In this document: one piece after another, positions 32,650 to 45,300 of the stretch | Layout of the letters: every line of letters starts with the position of its first letter | Numbering within the stretch: position 1 is the stretch's first letter | Assembly: GCA_030549495.1 (NCBI GenBank) | Contig: JAUIRK010000511.1 | Location: 904,001 to 968,000 of the forward strand | Source of the DNA: Nectonema munidae | Taxonomy: Eukaryota; Nematomorpha; Nectonematoida; Nectonematidae | DNA length: 64,000 nt | Direction of reading: 5' to 3' | The notes under the pieces: model-generated | What the model saw: only the letters and a program-made list of their open reading frames with translations | Database searches by the model: none | What the model was told of the DNA's origin: nothing | Program-made: the position numbers and the translations under genes

Positions 32650-33950
32650 TCATGCATTCAAACCACAACAAAAGTTCACAAAGAAGCGTTTGTGGCTAAC
32701 TAAAGCTACTGTTATTCTCTTTTTTTTTGATTTTTTGGGACCTGAAACTTTTTTGGTGGCTAGAGTATAGTTCGGGCCTAATCTAAAAAAGAGACTTGTT
32801 TTATCGATATTATAAATTTCATCAAGGTCGTAAACCATTAAGATTTCTCGAATATGGGCTCTACCATTTTTCAAAACTTGAAGATTAACTTCATTCACCT
32901 CGCCCTGTATCACATGTTTCTGCAAATTATGTCTTTTTTTGAAACGGTGTAGCTAACCATTTGAATATAAAAAATCTTTGAGTGCTAATTTTTCGCGAAA
33001 TTTTCGGGCTTGCTCTATTATAATAGCATCATTTATTGCCCCATTTTTTACTGTTATGTCATTAATCCACAAAATTAATGCCTTCACGTTTTTTTTTGAA
33101 ACGGTTGAGTCAATCTAGACATTGTTTGTAGTCTTTTCCAAATTTTCATTGTTTTGTGATCACTTTACACTATCCTTTAGGATATCGCCAACAGTGGACT
33201 TTCCTATAGAAACATCAAACTTTTTCAAAACAAACTCTCTCAGCTCTTGAATTGTCATTTTAGGAAGAAAAAATTTCTGATACAAATATCTTTTTTGATT
33301 TGGAATGAAACTCTGTTTGCTGCTCATTATTTTGAAAAAGCAATGATTTGAGTTTTAAAAATAAAGGAAAACTTTGAGTATGTAAAATTAAATTGAATAA
33401 AAAAGAAGAAAGAAATCGTCCATTTTGAAACTTCAGATAAAAATTTTTATAAAAAAATTATTACACTTTAATCTTACTAGTTTCAATAAATTTTATTTTT
33501 ATGTGCAAAATTTTTGTTTTTATGATTTTAATTAAATATGAAAGATCATTTTTATTTTTTTCTGTAGGTGTTTACATATTCTTGACGTATTGTTACAATT
33601 TTCCACATCTGTTCTTAAGTTTTATTGAAATTTTTTGTTTTTGTGTCAAGAATTATTTTGGTCTTTCAATTTTTTGATTATTTTTGGTTTTACAATTGGA
33701 ACATTTACTTTTATTCTCTTGTTTTTTACACAATTTATTATAATAAAATACTTTACCTATATAATATTTAAAGACAATAACATGTTTTGAAATACATATT
33801 TAAAATATAATAACATTTATATAAAAAATTTCTGGATTGCGAATTTTGGGATGTATAGGAAATTACTATTCAAAAAATTGCTTTCACCCAAATGTTATCC
33901 GAATTGCGGGATTTTCGGTTTAGAGAGTTCCAGTTAGCGAGGTTCCACTG
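32650..33950 (-). pseudogene. Pogo/Tigger transposase remnant with one terminus
   Basis: The right terminus at 33950 reads inward CAGTGGAACCTCGCTAACTG and is followed by the TA target. On the minus strand the protein starts at 33327 with MSSKQSFIPNQKRYLYQKFF, then TIQELREFVLKKFDVSIGKS, the CENP-B-type N-terminal helix-turn-helix. After two in-frame stops, RFKKRHNLQKHVIQGE marks the second DNA-binding domain. DEIYNIDKTSLFFRLGPNYT and KKSKKKRITVAL mark the start of the DDE domain, with NIDKT where NMDET is usual. The rest of the catalytic domain and the other terminus are missing, so it is a truncated dead copy. Confidence 0.85.
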
Positions 33951-33954
33951 TATA

Positions 33955-35815
33955 TCAATTTTTAGCGCTCGAAGGCGATGATGGCACTGCTGGTTGTTGT
34001 TTTCGCGCAATCTGCCTACACTTCTATCAAAATGTGGTATCCAAGAACAGAAGCAACTCATCAGCTTCGTCCTTTCAAAAAGCCAAACTTATTTCGTCTT
34101 CCACGCACCCAAACAATTCTCGATATTTTTTCTATTCATAATGCTCCGTCAATTTATCTCATTTTTTTATAATTATTAACATAATTACATATTAGATCCA
34201 TTATAACGCTTATAATTAATTATTATATAAAGTTAGTTTAAATTAAAAAATTCGTTTTTTAATATTTCTCGCTTAATTATCTAGATTCTAGAACATTTAT
34301 TTACGTGGTCTATTGCCTTAGGCATATCAGCCTAGCGACTGTTGGAATCTTAAAAGGTAGAGAAGCTTCTTTTAAAATATTTAAGAATATTTTAAAAAAC
34401 AGGATTTCTTTAAGAAGATTTTGTTCAATTTAAAATTCATTGTACATTGAAAGAAATTTAGCGTCTATTAAATTTCTTATTCCTCACCTGAAACAAAACT
34501 CATCAGTGAAGATACTCTTTCTGAAAGAGAGGACTGTCCACATAAAAGCGATTCTAAATGCTCTATCTTTTTCTACCTTCTTGGTATACTAAATTTTCTT
34601 TAGCTATACCATTGAACTTCAAAAGAATGCATTTTTCTCTAATGAAAGGTTGATGGTATTATTCATTTAATCTCATTTTCGGACGCAATCCCAGGAAATT
34701 GAAATGGCGTCATCAAAGAAGATTGAACCTATTGAATGTTTTAACAAAAGAACTTTCAAAGATCACTCGTAAACTATTCTGTAAATTAGTGTGGAGAATG
34801 TTTCAAGTGAATTTTAGAACTTCATCTCAAAAAGGAGGTTTTTGGGGTGCTTTCTGGGGTAACATAGCAAAGCTTTATTTGATAAACGAATATAATTGCA
34901 TAACACAGCCATAGTTATAATTTTTTATTTCCATTCGCTTAGTTTTCTAAAATAGTATTTATCTAGCTTAGACTAAATTAATTTAAGGTGTGGAATATAT
35001 TCCAACTTTTCCAATTGAATTTTATGTTCGAATAACAATAAATTAATTAAGCTCTTCTTTAGACCAAATAATCGCGTGTTTTCTGTACAAAAAAATTAAC
35101 GACAAAGTTGTTTTCTCTTTATTATATATAAAATTTTAAAATGATGTTCCTATTTATTTCAGGATATGCATTAATAGTTAGCTCAACTTTTACATTTTTT
35201 TTTAAATTAAAAATCACATATGGTTCAAGAAAAAAATTCATTAGGATTTCCTCGATTTTCTCTGCCAGATTTCCTGTAATCAACAAAAGAGAGCCTAAGG
35301 TTCACAAACTCGAAATGATGTCAGAAGCATAAAACCTATTTTCCCAGAAGATGTCTATTAATCTTGGTTTTGATAAAGTGTCAGCGATTTTTCAAATGGA
35401 TATTTGGTCAAATAGTAAATTGAATAGCATAAATGTATTGTTAAAAGCAAACAAAAGATTTCTCTCTCCCTATATATATATAATATATATACAAACATGA
35501 TATATAACCTTGAAATTATAATCGTGAAAGAGAAAAGGAGTTTTTACTTCAGATGCTCTTTCTTGTCCACATTTTCACAAATAAAACACTAAAGTTTCTC
35601 AACGCTTAAGTGTAACTGTTAACTAATTAGTTATACTAATTGACTAAATTACTAATGGCTCTTCTCGTCCAAAATTGCACCAACGAATTTGTAATGCTTA
35701 CACCACTTTGAAAGTTTAACCCACCAGCAATAAAAATGAAGCAGGCAATCCCGATTGATTTTTATTAGCTTATAATAATTTAGCAATTATCTTGCGGGTT
35801 GTTTAATACTCGACG
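33955..35815. other. No gene recognised
   Basis: Short frames at 33978-34179 and 34699-34914 show no domain. A TTTAACCCACC word lies at about 35718, upstream of the piggyBac remnant, and could be its decayed terminus. Confidence 0.4.
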
Positions 35816-35817
35816 AT

Positions 35818-36310
35818 ATGTCTAGCGACAAAGTGTTCGGTGACGAAAGATCTGGTCACGTGATAAACATGCAAAGATCTCGTTCTGTGAATAAAGAAGT
35901 AAAAAAACGAACCGAAACTGTTACTTATTATAATTCTATAAAATGTGGCGTAGATATAGCCAAAGCAAAAAGGAAGATATGGCCTCTGTCTTTTTTCTAA
36001 ATATATTAAATCTTGCTTTGATAAAACAAGTATTTCTCCTGGATTTTAAAGAAACTTGTAAATAATTCTGAAATATCTCGCCGAACATATATTTTGAAGT
36101 TAGTTGAAGAACTTTTGGATAATTCTGCCGATTCTTCATTAAAAGTAAAAAACGAAAGAACAAATAGAAATGAATCGGAAAACACTAATGAATGTCTAAT
36201 AAAGGTATACGTAAAACTTGTTTGATTCCTGAATGCAATAGTGCTTCAAAAAATGCGATGCATGTAAATTGGCAACTTGTAGAAAGTGTGCGTTTAAAAC
36301 AACTACTTTT
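35818..36310 (+). pseudogene. piggyBac transposase C-terminal remnant
   Basis: A frame from 35818 reads ETVTYYNSIKCGVDIAKAKR then KIWPLSFF. This matches YN.TKGGVD...RRWPLA.F of piggyBac transposases, but about 15 residues between GVD and WPL are missing. Another frame from about 36043 gives SWILKKLVNNSEISRRTYIL and KLVEELLD, matching NAWIL.K.......R..FL..L.EEL. The frame at 36192 gives KGIRKTCLIPECNSASKNAM, the start of the C-terminal Cys-rich finger. At least two frame changes and a deletion make it inactive. It could be related to the source of the TTAA MITEs in the window; that is untested. Confidence 0.75.
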
Positions 36311-39190
36311 CGCAAATTTCAATTTTTTTTTAAAAACTATATTATTTCATTTAGCTATAAGAAAAAGAAAAAATGGTTAAAAAAATTTTTTTTCTAAATT
36401 TCCTGTTAAAATATGAAGACTTTCCCATATGGGAACATGGCAAGTCTTGATGCAAAAAAAAGTATTTAAAAAAAAAATATATTGTCACAAGCTATAATAA
36501 AGTATATAAAAATAGTTTTTTTTAATTTGTGATATAAATAAAAAGAATTTAGAAACTTTATCTGCATGAAGATGTATTTGACATTTAGAACACATCAAAC
36601 GTATATTTTTCAAACAAACTTTACGAAGCTTTTCAATGTTCCCATATGAGAACATCTATTTGAAAATAATTTTTTTTACCATTTCGTATGTTTATTGATT
36701 GTTTTATTTTTTTAAAGAAATGCAAAATAATGTCATCGCACCTAAAAAGTAAAAAAAGAGCAAAAATCAGCCCTCATTATTGAAAATAAAAAAACAATAT
36801 TTTTTGAAAAAAAAAGCTTTTTTTTTGAAGTATATACAATATGAAACTTTAGCCAAGTTTTTCAAATTATGTAAAACTACAATTATGTGTATTATCTTAT
36901 TAGAAATATAAGGCTAATACTTAATTTGAATAAATGGCAAAAAAAAACATAAATTCGTGGTCGGAATTGGAAAATGTAGCAAAAAAAGGATTGGGTTTCT
37001 TTTATTTTAAGACTTTACACAACTTAATTTTCAAAGCAACAACAACGCCCTATTTTATAATGCCGTGAAACCTTGAAAATCTGTCCAATTTTTCTTAGGA
37101 ACGAATTTTCTTTGTATTTTTTCGCCGTTAAGCCGTCTACCGCCATATGGAACAAAATCCTAATATGCCTAAAAAGCATATAGATAATAATAATAATAAT
37201 TTATGGACTGCAATGCATGCCTTAAACGAAAATGCGGTAAAAACGACAAATTTGAAATACTTGTTTTCTCTTATTTTGTCCAAACTATAAATTCAAAATT
37301 TAAACCATTGTTAATTCTATACCTGGTACTATAATAGTAAAATATGACAATAAAACGTTTATTCTCCAAAACATTGTTCCAATTTTCCGTCAGCCTCGAA
37401 GATCCATCATTTTTTCAGGAATGGATGATGACGGAAAAACACAGTTTCACTAGTTAACATCCTGTTGCATTATTATAACTAGTTGTTTGTTCATATAATA
37501 GAAAATGACTTCTTTTTAAATTTCTGTACTACCTATCGATAATAAGTATTCAATTGATTGATTCAATTTTTTACAAGACTTACTAATAATTTATCAATCA
37601 TAAAAAGTGTAAATTGATTTAAAAAATTAAAGGTTAACTAAAAATGAAAAGTGTCAAATTACATTGAAAAAGAAGGCACACACTAAATCTTCAAAATTTT
37701 CCTCCTTAGAGCTAACTTTAACTTTGAGTGGCATTAAACCTATTTTTAGAACCAACCAGATAAAATATATTTTCTCAATTCATCTATTTGATCCAAAATA
37801 CTCTTAAAGGACGCAAACGATTTCTTGGTTTAAAAAGGTACACTCTTTATATCAAATTTTTTGGCGCCACTTTTGTTGATGTGCCAAATTTTGACGCTTT
37901 TGCACTGGGTCAATACATACATTATATAGACTATAGAGTAAGGATATTTTGTTGCATCCACAAGGTGATTCCAGCATGTTAGAATTGATTTATACACCAG
38001 ATATTTTGAATATTAATTGTAATTGTCTATAACAGATCTTTAGGGGTCGATAAGATAGAAAAACTTATCAAATTGTGCTATGCTTTTTTTACTTTATAGT
38101 AGTAATAAATCTCCATTTTCTTTTAAAACATAGCCTAGGTACATTGTATAATGCAGGATATATGAAACATTTTTGGTTTCTATTTCTCTCTTAATTGTTG
38201 ACATTGATTAATGCTTTTATGAAACATTTCTATGTGGGGTGGGGGTCGATGTGAAGACAAATGTTCTATGAAGGGGTCGACAGGTAAAAAAAAGTTTGAC
38301 GATCCCTGATTTAGCTTGATATTCGTGTAATTTATGCACGATTTTGCTTCAAATATTTTCACTTATAATTTGCTATATTTTAGATCCATTTCTTTTTTTT
38401 TAGATCTAATCAACCTAATCAAAATCTAAAGATATTTTGTGAAAAAAACTTTCAGAAGTTTATTCTAAGATAATGATATAATAATGACATTAGATATAAT
38501 AATAATGATTTTTAGATAGCTATTTATTACCAATGTATTGTATATGCATAATTTAATTGAATGAATATAGAGCACACCTATTTGATCACCTATAATAATC
38601 ACCTTTAAATAACACAATGTTTTCTTTATTTTATTAAAACTGTCTATACCGCTATTTTTGATATTTAAGTATTACAGTGTATGGGTGTCTAATGTCAATA
38701 TGTATGTACTATGTATGTGTCTATGTCTAAATGTTTTTTCTATTAGACATTATAAACACAAATAAATAGGAACGTCTATGTCAAAAATGTGCATATGTAA
38801 ATATATGCATGTACGATTTCTTCCACACCAAACATAACCTCAACCCTAACTCTAATACTTCACTAATACTAACGCCGACAATTCGTTTCCAAAATGTTAC
38901 CATTTTGAAATTGGATGAACATTGAACACTTCAAACTATTTGAATTGTCAAAATCAGTAGTATTAGAACCCATACTTATATGTGTTTAGAAAGTAATTGT
39001 TTACATTTGGTGCAAGAGTTGTGGAAATAAATAAATTTATTGTTAAAAATAAAATAAAACTTTGAATTTTTTCACCAAGTACAACAACACATAGGTAAAG
39101 GGATTGGTTAAGTTGAGCAAAAGCTAGGAGTCTGGGAAAATACAATCATGTGATCCTCTCTCCACTTCAACAATTGGCGCCAAATTTGAA
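36311..39190. other. Gene-free, 3' of the minus-strand gene; hAT-like end at 38308
   Basis: CCCATATGGGAACATGG near 36425 and CCCATATGAGAACATC near 36640 are similar words of piggyBac-end style. GGGGTCGA recurs near 38044, 38244 and 38273, and the stretch ends AAAGTTTGACGATCCCTG at 38308, which read inward resembles a hAT terminus. Partner ends were not found. No exon was recognised. Confidence 0.35.
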
Positions 39191-39200
39191 ATCAAACATT

Positions 39201-39352
39201 TCAAACAAAATTGAGGAAGTAGAAAAGAATAACGAAAAGCATTTGTAATGGCGGCATCAATGAAAATGTTGGATTTGTTAGGAGAGATGCAAACTTCAGT
39301 TTTCCCAATTTAAATGCTGATGAGGATGATGAATGAACGTCTTGACATTGTC
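39201..39352 (-). CDS. Exon g, last coding exon of the cysteine-rich gene
   Basis: The acceptor CATTTCTCTTTAG|GA precedes 49 codons and a stop. The segment has one Cys (GQCQDVH), five Ser in a row, a polar linker (KLGKLKFASLLTNPTFS) and a hydrophobic end (LQMLFVILFYFLNFV). The lack of a basic cytoplasmic tail after the hydrophobic run favours a GPI-anchor signal over a transmembrane helix. No polyadenylation signal was assigned. Confidence 0.7.
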
Positions 39353-42300
39353 CTAAAGAGAAATGATATGATGATGCTAACAAAGTTTAAAATATTCATT
39401 GATGGCTAGAAACGTGAAACTAATCATTTGCATTATGTTGGAAAAATTTAAATATACACAAAAAATCTAAAACAAAATTTTTCATTCTTCAATTTATTCT
39501 GGTGTGCTATCCTATTTTTTGAAACCAAGCTTTGAGAATTTATATCATACAAAATTTCTTCTTTTTCGATTACACGCGACATCTAATTTTTACCGAATTG
39601 TAATTTATATATTCACGATAGTACCTATATGTTTCGAAAAAGGGTATACTTGATAAGCAAATTAAATAAATAACTCTTTGCTTATAGATCTAAACAACTA
39701 AAACTGTATATAATTTTTTTCCATTAATTTAAATTAAACAACTTTGTTTATCGATCGATAAAATTTGCTAATCATTTTGCTTCTGACTATTGATTGATAA
39801 AATTTGTTAATAATTTTGCTTCTGGCGTATGAAGCTGTTGTGTAAATATAATTGACTAACGGTTAAATGAGTTTTGGAGTTGAAATTTTGTAGAATGAAT
39901 TAATTAAACATTTTTCACTGTTACAAGATCCAATTAAACTGTTAAGTTTGCCGAAATTTTGATTTTTAAATTATTAGATTTATACTTAGTCTTTTTTCAG
40001 AGAATTTAAATTCATTTTTGCTTAAATCTCTGAATGGGAGAGGTGATCTTTAGCAGTGATTTGAGGCTGAGTTGAAATCTCATTAAGATCAAAAGTTTGG
40101 AAGATATTTTCTCTACTAGCACTTAATTAACAAAGGATGTAAAATAATATTTCAATTATTTTTAGTATTTGCACAAGAACAAAACTACACGCAACGTTTC
40201 CCATTTTATTCGAGTTGGCATATTTTAAGTTATTTAAATAATTTTCAAATTAACATATATTTTATATAGATTTTATAGTATGCGATAAAAATAGCCAATC
40301 ATATGTCTAATTTAAAGTTAGTGACATAATCGGCAGAGATAAGTAAGATACAATTGATCTATTGCGCTATATTTGACTTAAAACTCTTATAAATTCATCA
40401 ATACATGAAACTTGACAATAACTTTGACTTTGAACTAGATTTAAAAAGTATTTTTAATCACGGAATTTCACAATGAATGTGAAAAATATTTTTTGATCCC
40501 GGAATAGTGCAGGGCGAGATTTTTAATTTTTATTAGTATTTGGTGTTTAGAATTTTCAAAGGATCATTTTTTTTTGTGAAATTTTCAGAGTTGAACTTCC
40601 ATGAATTTGTATTCTTTTAAAAAAATTAATAATGTTATTGAAATCTTAAATGAGGTATGAGCTTCTTTTTGTGAGATAAGAGAAAAATTGCAAAAACAAA
40701 AAAATCTTTTAAAATCGGCAAAAACCATTAGGAGACCTAATTTACTATTCTTGAGTACTTACTCATTGCTCCAAAAATGTCAAGTCTACTGCTCATGTGA
40801 ATATGAAAGTAGTCTTTTTCCTTTTCAGAGAAAAAAATTTAAAATCTCTTTGACATCTATAAATAGAAGACGGAAATGAAACTAGCTTGGAAAAAATTTA
40901 AATCTTTAAGGAGTAATTTGCTTAGCATATAGTGATCAAAGTTGGGCTTTGAAAGAAGCTGAGACAAGTAGATTAAATACAACAGAAATGAGAATGCTCA
41001 ATGTGTGATTTTAGTTTAAAATGGAGAATAAGAAAGGAAAAAATAAGAAATTTATGCCAGGTAAATGAAATAAATGATATTTTGGAGAAGCAAAAGCTAA
41101 GATGCTTGCGCCATATAAATTGAAATTTTGGTAAATAACGTGGAAAGAAGTAGCTTAGAAAGAAAAATGTTAAAATAGGCAAAATATGGAAAATTGAACA
41201 AATGTTTATTCAAAGCTGTAAAACTGGCTAGACCCTAGCTTGCTGGCAAAGTAGCCGTAAAACTGATTATTATTTCTTATAGATTCAATGTATATTGTGA
41301 ATAGTATAAAATGATTCCTGGCATACCCGTTGTTGCAAAATTATACGTTGAGGAGGGGGTATTATATTCCTGCCCTTATTTATACTTGAACAAGCAGAGG
41401 GAGGAAGTTTAAAGTCGGTCATGTTGCAGTAATGTAAAAGCCTTACCAATTTTCACGGCTTCATAACGCATGATGCCATCAATGCCAGGAGAAAAAAATC
41501 TATTACAATTTTGCAAGAAGTTTGAGATGAAGGTAACGGAATTTTTGGATTCTTTGATTCCCTGCAGAAAATGAAAATAATTCAAAATTTTAATAACGGA
41601 ATTAAAGCAAAAAAAATTTGAATGAGAAATTTTATTAGTGAACCAAATAGGTAATTAAAATGGACATTTAAAACGTATATTTTTAGTTATCGGTATCGCA
41701 TCCTTTGGAAAGAATAATTTTGCATAGCTGAACGAGAGATGGGAAGGATAGTCAGGATGGGGAATCGAACCCAGAACAGCTGGATCAAAACCCTACCCTC
41801 CTACCATTAGTCTATCTACCGAGATCTTTTTCAAGCTATTTTTATTATCAGCGTTTTATTTAAATGATAGTAAACATTTTAATAACATCAATATAATTCA
41901 ATTTATTGCTTTGTAATTAAAAGCATTTGTTACTAATTAAATTTGTAATTTTTGGATCTAATTGTAAATTTTGCTATACAAGATAGCTGCTACTGACAAA
42001 ATTTCTCTGCCATATGTGATGAAACTTAAAAAATTTAATCCTTCAAGGAATAAAAGAATTGAAAATTTGAATTGAAAATAATCTTGTTGAAAGCTTTTAA
42101 TAACTTCAAAAAAATGAAAGAATTTATAAAGAATTCTAGAAGTGATATTAAAAAAATTTTTTATTCTTTGTAACGTATAATTCAGCTTAGAATTTTTTTT
42201 GCCAATTTTGGTTTTTACAATGCCGTTTGAAAAGCAAAACAATTTAGTAGACGAGCTAATAAGTTGAGAGAAAGATTTGCTTAGCCAATAAAATACTCAA

Positions 42301-45300
42301 ACATGACGACCAATCAAATGCAGCGTTGAGTGAAGAAAATTTTGAATAAACTTACGAAACAGTTGATTTCTTGTGTTTTGTGCTCACTTGTGATCAAATA
42401 CATCACATCATCTTCTTTCCAATACGCATGACATCTGAACTTGCCTACAAAAGCGAATACGCATTTGTAATATATTAAATATAGCAGAGACTTACGAAAG
42501 CCTTTAAAAATTACCACCTGTGGGCATGGATCAATCTAAAAAATTCCCCACTATACGATTTTATTGCATTTTTTGTAGAAACGCCTTTTTTGAATAACAT
42601 CTATTCTATGAAAGCAGAGTTAATGAAATACTTTGGGGCGGAGATAAAAGGAGTTTGCAATTTTGCTTTAAATCTCAATGGTTTTGGGCTCGAATCGAGA
42701 CATTTGAACTTTATTGAACATAATTCGATAATTCTATCACTAAAGATTGAAGGAAAAAATAATCTATCTAAATAACTAACAAATAATATAAACGCCTGTT
42801 TATTCAGTCGTTATTTTCTCACACGTAAAGGGCTCACCCCACGCACCCAAACTCCGTTCTCCAGGGGTAAAGCCTATAAAAATGTTTTCGCACTTCCCAG
42901 GTGAAATCTCTAAATTCCAGGATACCCTATTTTATTAAGATATCTTTTTATTTAAGTTCTACTTTAAAATCAATAAATCTAATTAAAATATTTATTTATA
43001 TATATCTAATTAAGAATAACAATTTAACATTTAAAACTTGAAAGGTTTTAAAAAGCAGGCCAAAGATGACATGGATAGAAATAGTCAAAAAAGACATGTG
43101 CAAGAGACATTAAACATTAGGGGACGAGGAAAATAGAGATGAATGGAGACTCAAAATAATGAGAGATCAGGTTAATTTTGTTTAATGCCATATTGGTAAA
43201 AACCAGCCAATCCAGAGAACATTAGCAATAAAATTGATTATTATTATATTATTTAAAACGTGAAAGGTTATTAAATTTTTAATAAGAATTCAAAAAAAAT
43301 TTAAGAGTAAAAAGATGATAACGCCAAAGTCTTCTGTTTCAGAATAAGTATTATGAGAATGAGTTGTATCATATTAAGTAGAAGAAAACTTGATGATTCT
43401 CAGATTGGATGATTATTTCAATTTTCCAAACATGAATTTTAAATTTAGTTGACAAATTTACAAAGAAATACTTTAATGATTTTTTAAACGGATATAAAAA
43501 ACAAGATTACCTAGGATTCAAAATTTTCCCATATTTTCGGGTAAAATATCTTTTACGTTATTAGTTATCGATAGGTTGGAAACGGCTGTATCACATTTTT
43601 ATAAGTAACAAGGCATAAACTATAGCAAATACAAACTAACAAAATATCTTACTGAATAAGCAATTTGAAAATGGAAAGAAATTTTTATCACTCGATAACT
43701 GTCCATTTTTATGATTTAATAACTGGACAATTCACAAACTCTCGAAAATAAAACCAAGTTTTCGTAAAATAGAATACTCTGATTCTGGAGCAAAGACAAA
43801 TTATAACTGAAAAGATTTTAAGCTTACTTTTTGTGTGCATTTCAATTCGCTGTGTGCAAGTATGTGTTATATGCATCGTGTCACTTCTCCTGCACGACAT
43901 CTCGATGAATGACACTCGATCAAAGCAGTGCTTGTTTGGGATTCGTGACGCAATCTTGTGAACACCTTTCATTGGACACTCACTCATGTCATTGAAGACT
44001 TCTTCAGCTGAAAAAGAATGCGAAAAGTAAGGAATTTTTACGAAAATACGCGAATTCAATAGCAAATTAAAATGTGGCATAATTTCGGCAAAATTTCTTT
44101 GACAATTACTGATTTTGGATATCAAATTAATTTATGTTCAAAAATAAGGATATTGGCCAAATTAACATCTATGCCGGGCGATAAATGTCCTTGGTATGTC
44201 ACTGATTGTATTGAGTATTTATGATTTCTTTTATTCTTCCTTTAATCTTAAATGTTACACTTGAGATCTCATTTCTTGCTTATATTTAAATTATAGTACT
44301 TCTTTATAAAATCATTAATCAGTTTTGTAAATTTATATATACTTTATCAAAACTGAACGCTTTAATTGTATCCTCACGCTATATATCTGTACAAAATATT
44401 GTATGTAAATAACACATCCACATATGTTATCTGATTGTACGCTCATTATATAGACTATATAGCTAATATTGGTATATATTTATCCTTGTTTCTACATGCT
44501 CTGTTGTTGTGTGATTCTAGCTACCATATATCTAATGTATGCCAGTATATTAAGTACGCAGTTTGAACTTTTGCTTAAAACTTTGATACAAACCCATATG
44601 GAGATATTTATTAAAAAATTTATATGATATAAGCCAATTACATCCTTGTTTTTACTATAATTGAAGCATTGTTAATATTTATAATTTATGGTGGTTTGTG
44701 ATATTTTGGTAGGAAATAAATTTTTAAAAAATTACAGTAAAAAGTTTTGAAGTTTGAAGAATGCGGCGTGAAAGAATTCTCTCCACACACACCTTCGATG
44801 GAATTGCTTAATGTTGCTAAAAAATATAAAAAAAATATTGAAAATGATGCAGGTTTGGGCATAAATACTTAAAGTGATCACGAAAACTTTATTTAGCACA
44901 ATTATATACATTCCGGGAGCGTTTAGCCCGTTTCCTCAATATTATTTAGGATTTATGAGTTCTCTGGATTAACAAGTTTGTTTTGTAATTTATTGCGATG
45001 CAACATAAAATAATTTTGACATTGCAGTTACCTACTTTAAAATTATGAATGCCTCATAGCTTTAAAATGGAGTTGAAAAGTTTGCTCACTTTAAAAGTAA
45101 AAATATGCAATTATTAAAAAATTATTTAATTGCCATATGTTTAGGGTTTTGCTTGAAGCATGAATGAGAATTATGGAAGCAGATTAGGATACGCAATGCG
45201 CATTCATTCTCTAATATTTCGAATCTTTGATTTCTAAACCTCAAAACATTTGTGCTTCATTTAATGAATTTTTTGTCTTTTTAAATCTCTCTTTGGAATA

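Noticed and set aside
40973-41182. Minus-strand Phe-rich protein
   Set aside because: It is the antisense of a decayed LINE tail and has no supporting motif.
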